Shown here: positions 61,010 through 64,000 of the stretch, one piece after another | How the letters are laid out: the number at the start of each line of letters is the position of its first letter | Numbering within the stretch: the stretch's first letter is position 1 | NCBI GenBank assembly: GCA_003956705.1 | Contig: QZCP01000198.1 | Location: 1-64,000, forward strand | DNA from: Brevipalpus yothersi | Taxonomy: Eukaryota; Arthropoda; Arachnida; Trombidiformes; Tenuipalpidae | DNA length: 64,000 nucleotides | Reading direction: 5' to 3' | Notes under the pieces: model-generated | Database searches by the model: none | Seen by the model: the letters and a program-made list of their open reading frames with translations, nothing else | Told to the model about the DNA's origin: nothing | Program-made: the position numbers and the translations under genes

Positions 61010-61669
61010 TCACTTGTAACCTAGAATTGCGGAGACATCTTGATTTTCATGAGAATCTATAGTGTTAAGAAGTTTCCGGTGTTCCGGTAGACAGAGAGGA
61101 CATTCTCGATCATCCTCAACAGAATATCCACCAAAACATGAGTAGTGATAGGAGTGTCCACAGAGAAAATGAATCGCAGGTAGTTTGAGGACGTTATTGC
61201 AAGCAGAACAGCGACTTGATTGGAATGTTTTGGGCTGTGTTTGGATGGAATCGATTTCTTTTTTGGTTTTCTCGACAACATCTAAGTACTGGTGTATCAA
61301 TTTTTCATTTTCTGTGACCACTTCACTTTCTTTGGCAAGGCTGCGAATGAGATAATCTTTAAATACTGAGAGCGGTGCATTTGGACAATTTTTCCCGATC
61401 AAATCAACAACACAAACAGGTGGATGAAGTTTCCTCTTGTCAACTTCACTTAATGTCTTTTCCAAGTAAGAGGCAACTTTGGCTTGATCGGCTGTTTTGA
61501 CGAAGTAACAAAACGCTTCAGCCCATAGTCTGGGCTCTTCATCTCCAAACTCTTCACAGGTTTTGATTACATTCTCATAATCGTCTCTCTCCGTATAGTA
61601 GATGAGAAGAAGCTTATAAAATTTTGATTGCCGATAATATTCGACTACACCATCTTTCAAATGATCCAT
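61010..61669 (-). CDS. VPS11 C-terminal region with RING-H2 domain (short gene or last exon)
   Basis: VPS11 is a core subunit of the HOPS and CORVET tethering complexes at late endosomes/lysosomes. This 219-residue frame matches only its C-terminal part: helical solenoid (YENVIKTCEEFGDEEPRLWA, LSVFKDYLIRSLAKES), a short coiled coil, and an intact RING-H2 with CSAC, FLCGHSYHYSC and CPLC. Full VPS11 is over 900 residues. The remaining ~700 residues are not present between here and the ENPP gene at 62713. An acceptor-like CTCCAACAG precedes the first ATG by a few bases, so this may be the last exon of a gene whose other exons lie beyond the window, with ENPP nested in the intron. Otherwise it is a stand-alone fragment. 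It also ends about 20 residues after the RING, earlier than in animals. Confidence 0.75.
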   Translation of the reverse strand: MDHLKDGVVEYYRQSKFYKLLLIYYTERDDYENVIKTCEEFGDEEPRLWAEAFCYFVKTADQAKVASYLEKTLSEVDKRKLHPPVCVVDLIGKNCPNAPLSVFKDYLIRSLAKESEVVTENEKLIHQYLDVVEKTKKEIDSIQTQPKTFQSSRCSACNNVLKLPAIHFLCGHSYHYSCFGGYSVEDDRECPLCLPEHRKLLNTIDSHENQDVSAILGYK

Positions 61670-62180
61670 AAATACTGTTGGAGAACACTTCGAATAACGG
61701 GTTCAAATAACGGGCTAAAGAACGATTAGCTTAACTCAAATCTCTGGCAAAAAAGATTGACATACAGCTAATCAACAATCACCACCAAAAGAACCAAAAG
61801 ATGGCTTCACTTGCTTACTCTAACCATCGATCCATGGAGTGATCACTCCCGTCAGTTTTCGATTATCTACTATAGTAAAAACCAGGTTGATTAAATCTAA
61901 TTACTTTCTCCAATTTCCTCAAAGACATAATCCCTATTTTCTGAGCTCTAATTTTCTGGCCCAATTCTTGGGAAAATTCGATTCTTGTTTATCTTGTGCG
62001 TAAATTCGTTTCGAGTCAATTTGAAAGGTCTCGTAGCTATCATAAACCATTTAACTAGTAGTTTGTAAAAGAGTTCGGTAGAAAAGGTAGAAAAGAGATG
62101 TGAAGAGCTCGTAGAATGGTTCCCATGAAATTTAAAATAAACTTTATTAGAACGTTCATTGATGTCATTTATTGAGCCAG
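61670..62180. other. AT-rich spacer
   Basis: No gene was recognised. A minus-strand AATAAA (62143-62148 on the plus strand as TTTATT) lies about 35 bp beyond the stop codon of the small frame upstream of it. Confidence 0.4.
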
Positions 62181-62381
62181 CTAAGCCATACAAGCTTCTA
62201 CCAAGGCTCCTAATGGTTGAGCTACTTTGAAATGAGTCGAAAAATTTTCAGATGCTGTGGTTTCTCGAAATTTATGAACTAGGCAGCCCTTCTTGAATAA
62301 ATACCGATTGTTTCTTATCGCATTTTTTTCCTCAATGGAGGTCATGAAGATTCGAAATGTTCTCAGAAAATTGTGTTTCAT
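62181..62381 (-). CDS. Candidate small protein of 66 residues
   Basis: A short minus-strand frame starts at an ATG at 62381 (second ATG at 62345) and stops at 62181, with a canonical AATAAA about 35 bp downstream. The N-terminus (MKHNFLRTFRIFM) is basic and aromatic, like a mitochondrial presequence, and the C-terminus (THFKVAQPLGALVEACMA) looks protein-like. I do not recognise a family. Evidence is the composition and the poly(A) signal only, so it could also be chance or an exon of something larger. Confidence 0.3.
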   Translation of the reverse strand: MKHNFLRTFRIFMTSIEEKNAIRNNRYLFKKGCLVHKFRETTASENFSTHFKVAQPLGALVEACMA

Positions 62382-62712
62382 TCAGAAAATTGCCAAAACA
62401 TTTAGTTCATTGGATTGGATGAATAGACAGAAATGTTCTGATAATTAGCGATTTCAACTAGTGCTGGTTGTTCAATTAGCGATGTGATGAAATCAGTATC
62501 ACCATCAACTCCCATATCTTTCCTGTGAATCATAGCAATAAATCATGTCTTCGAGTTTTTTCCTGCCTATGCACTGATTGCTTCATCTCCATCCATTTCG
62601 CTAACGAATCATTTCATTATCAACAAAGTAGAGTGTCTTGGTGGAGCCTAGTTAGCGATTCAGAAAAAAATCTGGAAAGCTTCAGATCTCGGTCTCAATA
62701 TAATTGGGAAAG
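62382..62712. promoter_or_regulatory. Region upstream of the ENPP gene
   Basis: About 330 bp upstream of the ENPP start codon. No named promoter motif was recognised. Confidence 0.35.
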
Positions 62713-64000
62713 ATGGTCAGGAAAGTAATTCTGCCTTTTCTGGCGGTAATAGTTTTTCATGAATTGAGTATTCATTGTTTATCATCAAATTGTCGGCAAG
62801 CTCCGAAGGTTTTGATTCTTTCCCTCGATGGTTTCCGATCTGATTACTTGAGCCCAGATCTGACTCCTTTTCTCTATAGTTTGTCTCGGAAAGGGTCAGT
62901 CGGCACTCGAATGAAGCCCATGTTCACGTCAAAAACATTCCCAAATCATCTATCGATCGCAACTGGTCTTTACGAAGAGTCTCATGGAGTGATAGCGAAC
63001 AATTTCTACGATCCCGTGTTGAAGGAGACTTTTAATTACAATAATACTGAGTCAAAATGGTGGGACAACGGTGTCGGCTTGCCAATTTGGGTGAGTATAT
63101 TTTGTTAAATTGAATTGCTCGGAAAACAACTCTTTTGAATAATTTTTGAAGATTGCCAATGAAGTAGCTGCTCCAAGTGATTACTGTCCCCGATACAGTG
63201 GTGTTCTTGAGTGGCCTGGTGGAGGAAGCAGATATTCCAATCATTTACCCCAATATCATCGAGTAACGTCCATCTGGAGCGTCCCCTCATTGTCTCGTAC
63301 TTTCGATCAAGCTCTCGAATGGGCACAAAATGCTAGAAAACCAGCGAACCTTCTAGTCTTGTATCACAATCAACCAGATTTCAAAAGCCATGATTTTGGC
63401 CCTTTCTCTCCTGAAGTCAAGGGCTTAGTTCGACAAATCGATGCTGACGTGAACGATTTTTATCAGCAACTTGATCGATCAGGTCTACTTCAAGGTTTGA
63501 ATATGCTCATTATCAGTGTGAGTAAATTAGAATTATTTCAAGAGAAAGTTTTCCATTTATGAATGGATGTTTCATTAACCAACAGGATCATGGATTAGCT
63601 GAGGTCCCTAGGAAGAATCTGGTAATTCTTAGTCAAGTAATTGATCCAAGTCTATACTCAGTATCAGGTGATCCTCCACTCTATGGAATAAAGCCAAAGC
63701 CTGGCCAAGAGGATAAAGTTTTTCGAACTTTGAAAGATTTTTCAAAAAAAGGAGCGATTCGAGTATACAAGAAGCAAGAGATCCCCGAGATGTTCCATTA
63801 TCGAAATAATCGACGAGTGATGCCGATAATAGTTTTCGCTGAAGAAGGCTATGGATTGTGTAAAGATGAAGAAGAAGCGCAACGCCGATATTATATGCCT
63901 ATTTTCGGTGAACATGGTTACGATAATCGAGCTCCCTCAATGAGGCCATTATTCATCGCTGTAGGTCCAGCTTTTCGTGAAAATTTCGTCTATGAGAAGG
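62713..64000 (+). CDS. ENPP-family ectonucleotide pyrophosphatase/phosphodiesterase (3' end outside window)
   Basis: ENPP enzymes are two-zinc phosphodiesterases acting on extracellular nucleotides or lysophospholipids. Exons 62713-63090, 63152-63517 and 63586 to the window edge are in frame and encode about 386 residues. A signal peptide or anchor (VILPFLAVIVFHELSIHCL) precedes the catalytic domain. Zinc and nucleophile residues are visible: Asp39 in LSLDGFRSDY, Thr75 in MFTSKTFPNH, the Asp/His pair in NQPDFKSHDFGP, DHG in the start of exon 3 (DHGLAEV), and His in GEHGYDNRAPSM. There is no somatomedin-B domain before the catalytic part, so it is of the ENPP4/5/6/7 type, with the sequence most like ENPP4/5. 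The C-terminal end, where a membrane anchor would be expected, lies beyond position 64000. Confidence 0.93.

Overview
This window is animal nuclear DNA. Genes carry GT-AG introns, mostly 60-100 bp, and every recognisable product is metazoan: syntrophin, contactin, CAD, synapsin, TIMP and others. The compact layout and AT-rich sequence with many (GA)n/(CT)n tracts point to an arthropod. Contactin also lacks the N-terminal lectin domain known from insect contactin, and several genes have kilobase-long single exons. A small chelicerate genome, such as a mite, fits best, but that is inference. Exon boundaries were read by eye from splice consensus, frame and family similarity, and every multi-exon model given closes in frame.

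Layout: beta-syntrophin (+, 432-2383); contactin (-, 2960-6043); RNA polymerase subunit RPB8 (+, 6393-6904), tail to tail with the proteoglycan-linker galactosyltransferase B4GALT7 (-, 6936-7961); DZIP1 (+, 8856-11085); a small secreted Lys/Leu/Pro-rich protein (+, 12480-13414); a GA/CT-rich spacer; CAD, the trifunctional enzyme of de novo pyrimidine synthesis (-, 15518-22376); taspase-1 (-, 22690-24063); a PGRMC-type haem-binding membrane protein (+, 24408-24998); a tandem-PDZ protein related to PTPN13 PDZ3-4 (-, 26902-27888); acyl-protein thioesterase (+, 29277-30475); WIPI4/WDR45 (-, 30965-32312); SRP9 (-, 32519-32749); a ~2,225-residue PDZ-PH-PH protein (+, 34091-42836); synapsin (-, 44613-58895) with TIMP nested on the opposite strand in one of its introns (+, 49766-51307); CNOT9 (+, 59595-60476); a VPS11 C-terminal gene or exon (-, 61010-61669); a candidate small ORF (-, 62181-62381); and the start of an ENPP-family phosphodiesterase (+, 62713 to the edge).

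The most interesting structure lies at 34-59 kb. The 5' ends of the PDZ-PH-PH gene and of synapsin are almost identical copies about 500 bp long, in inverted orientation and 24 kb apart. The copies cover upstream DNA, the first coding exon and the start of intron 1. The second exon of the PDZ-PH-PH gene then encodes the conserved synapsin domain A motif with its RRxS kinase site. The gene therefore looks like a duplication-fusion that put a synapsin head and probably a synapsin promoter on an unrelated scaffold protein. The TIMP-in-synapsin nesting is an ancient conserved arrangement and supports the synapsin assignment.

Most neighbouring genes are divergent pairs with short shared upstream regions or convergent pairs with little space. 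No operon, tRNA, rRNA, CRISPR array or intact mobile element was recognised. One 721-bp assembly gap (48679-49399) sits inside a long (GA)n array.
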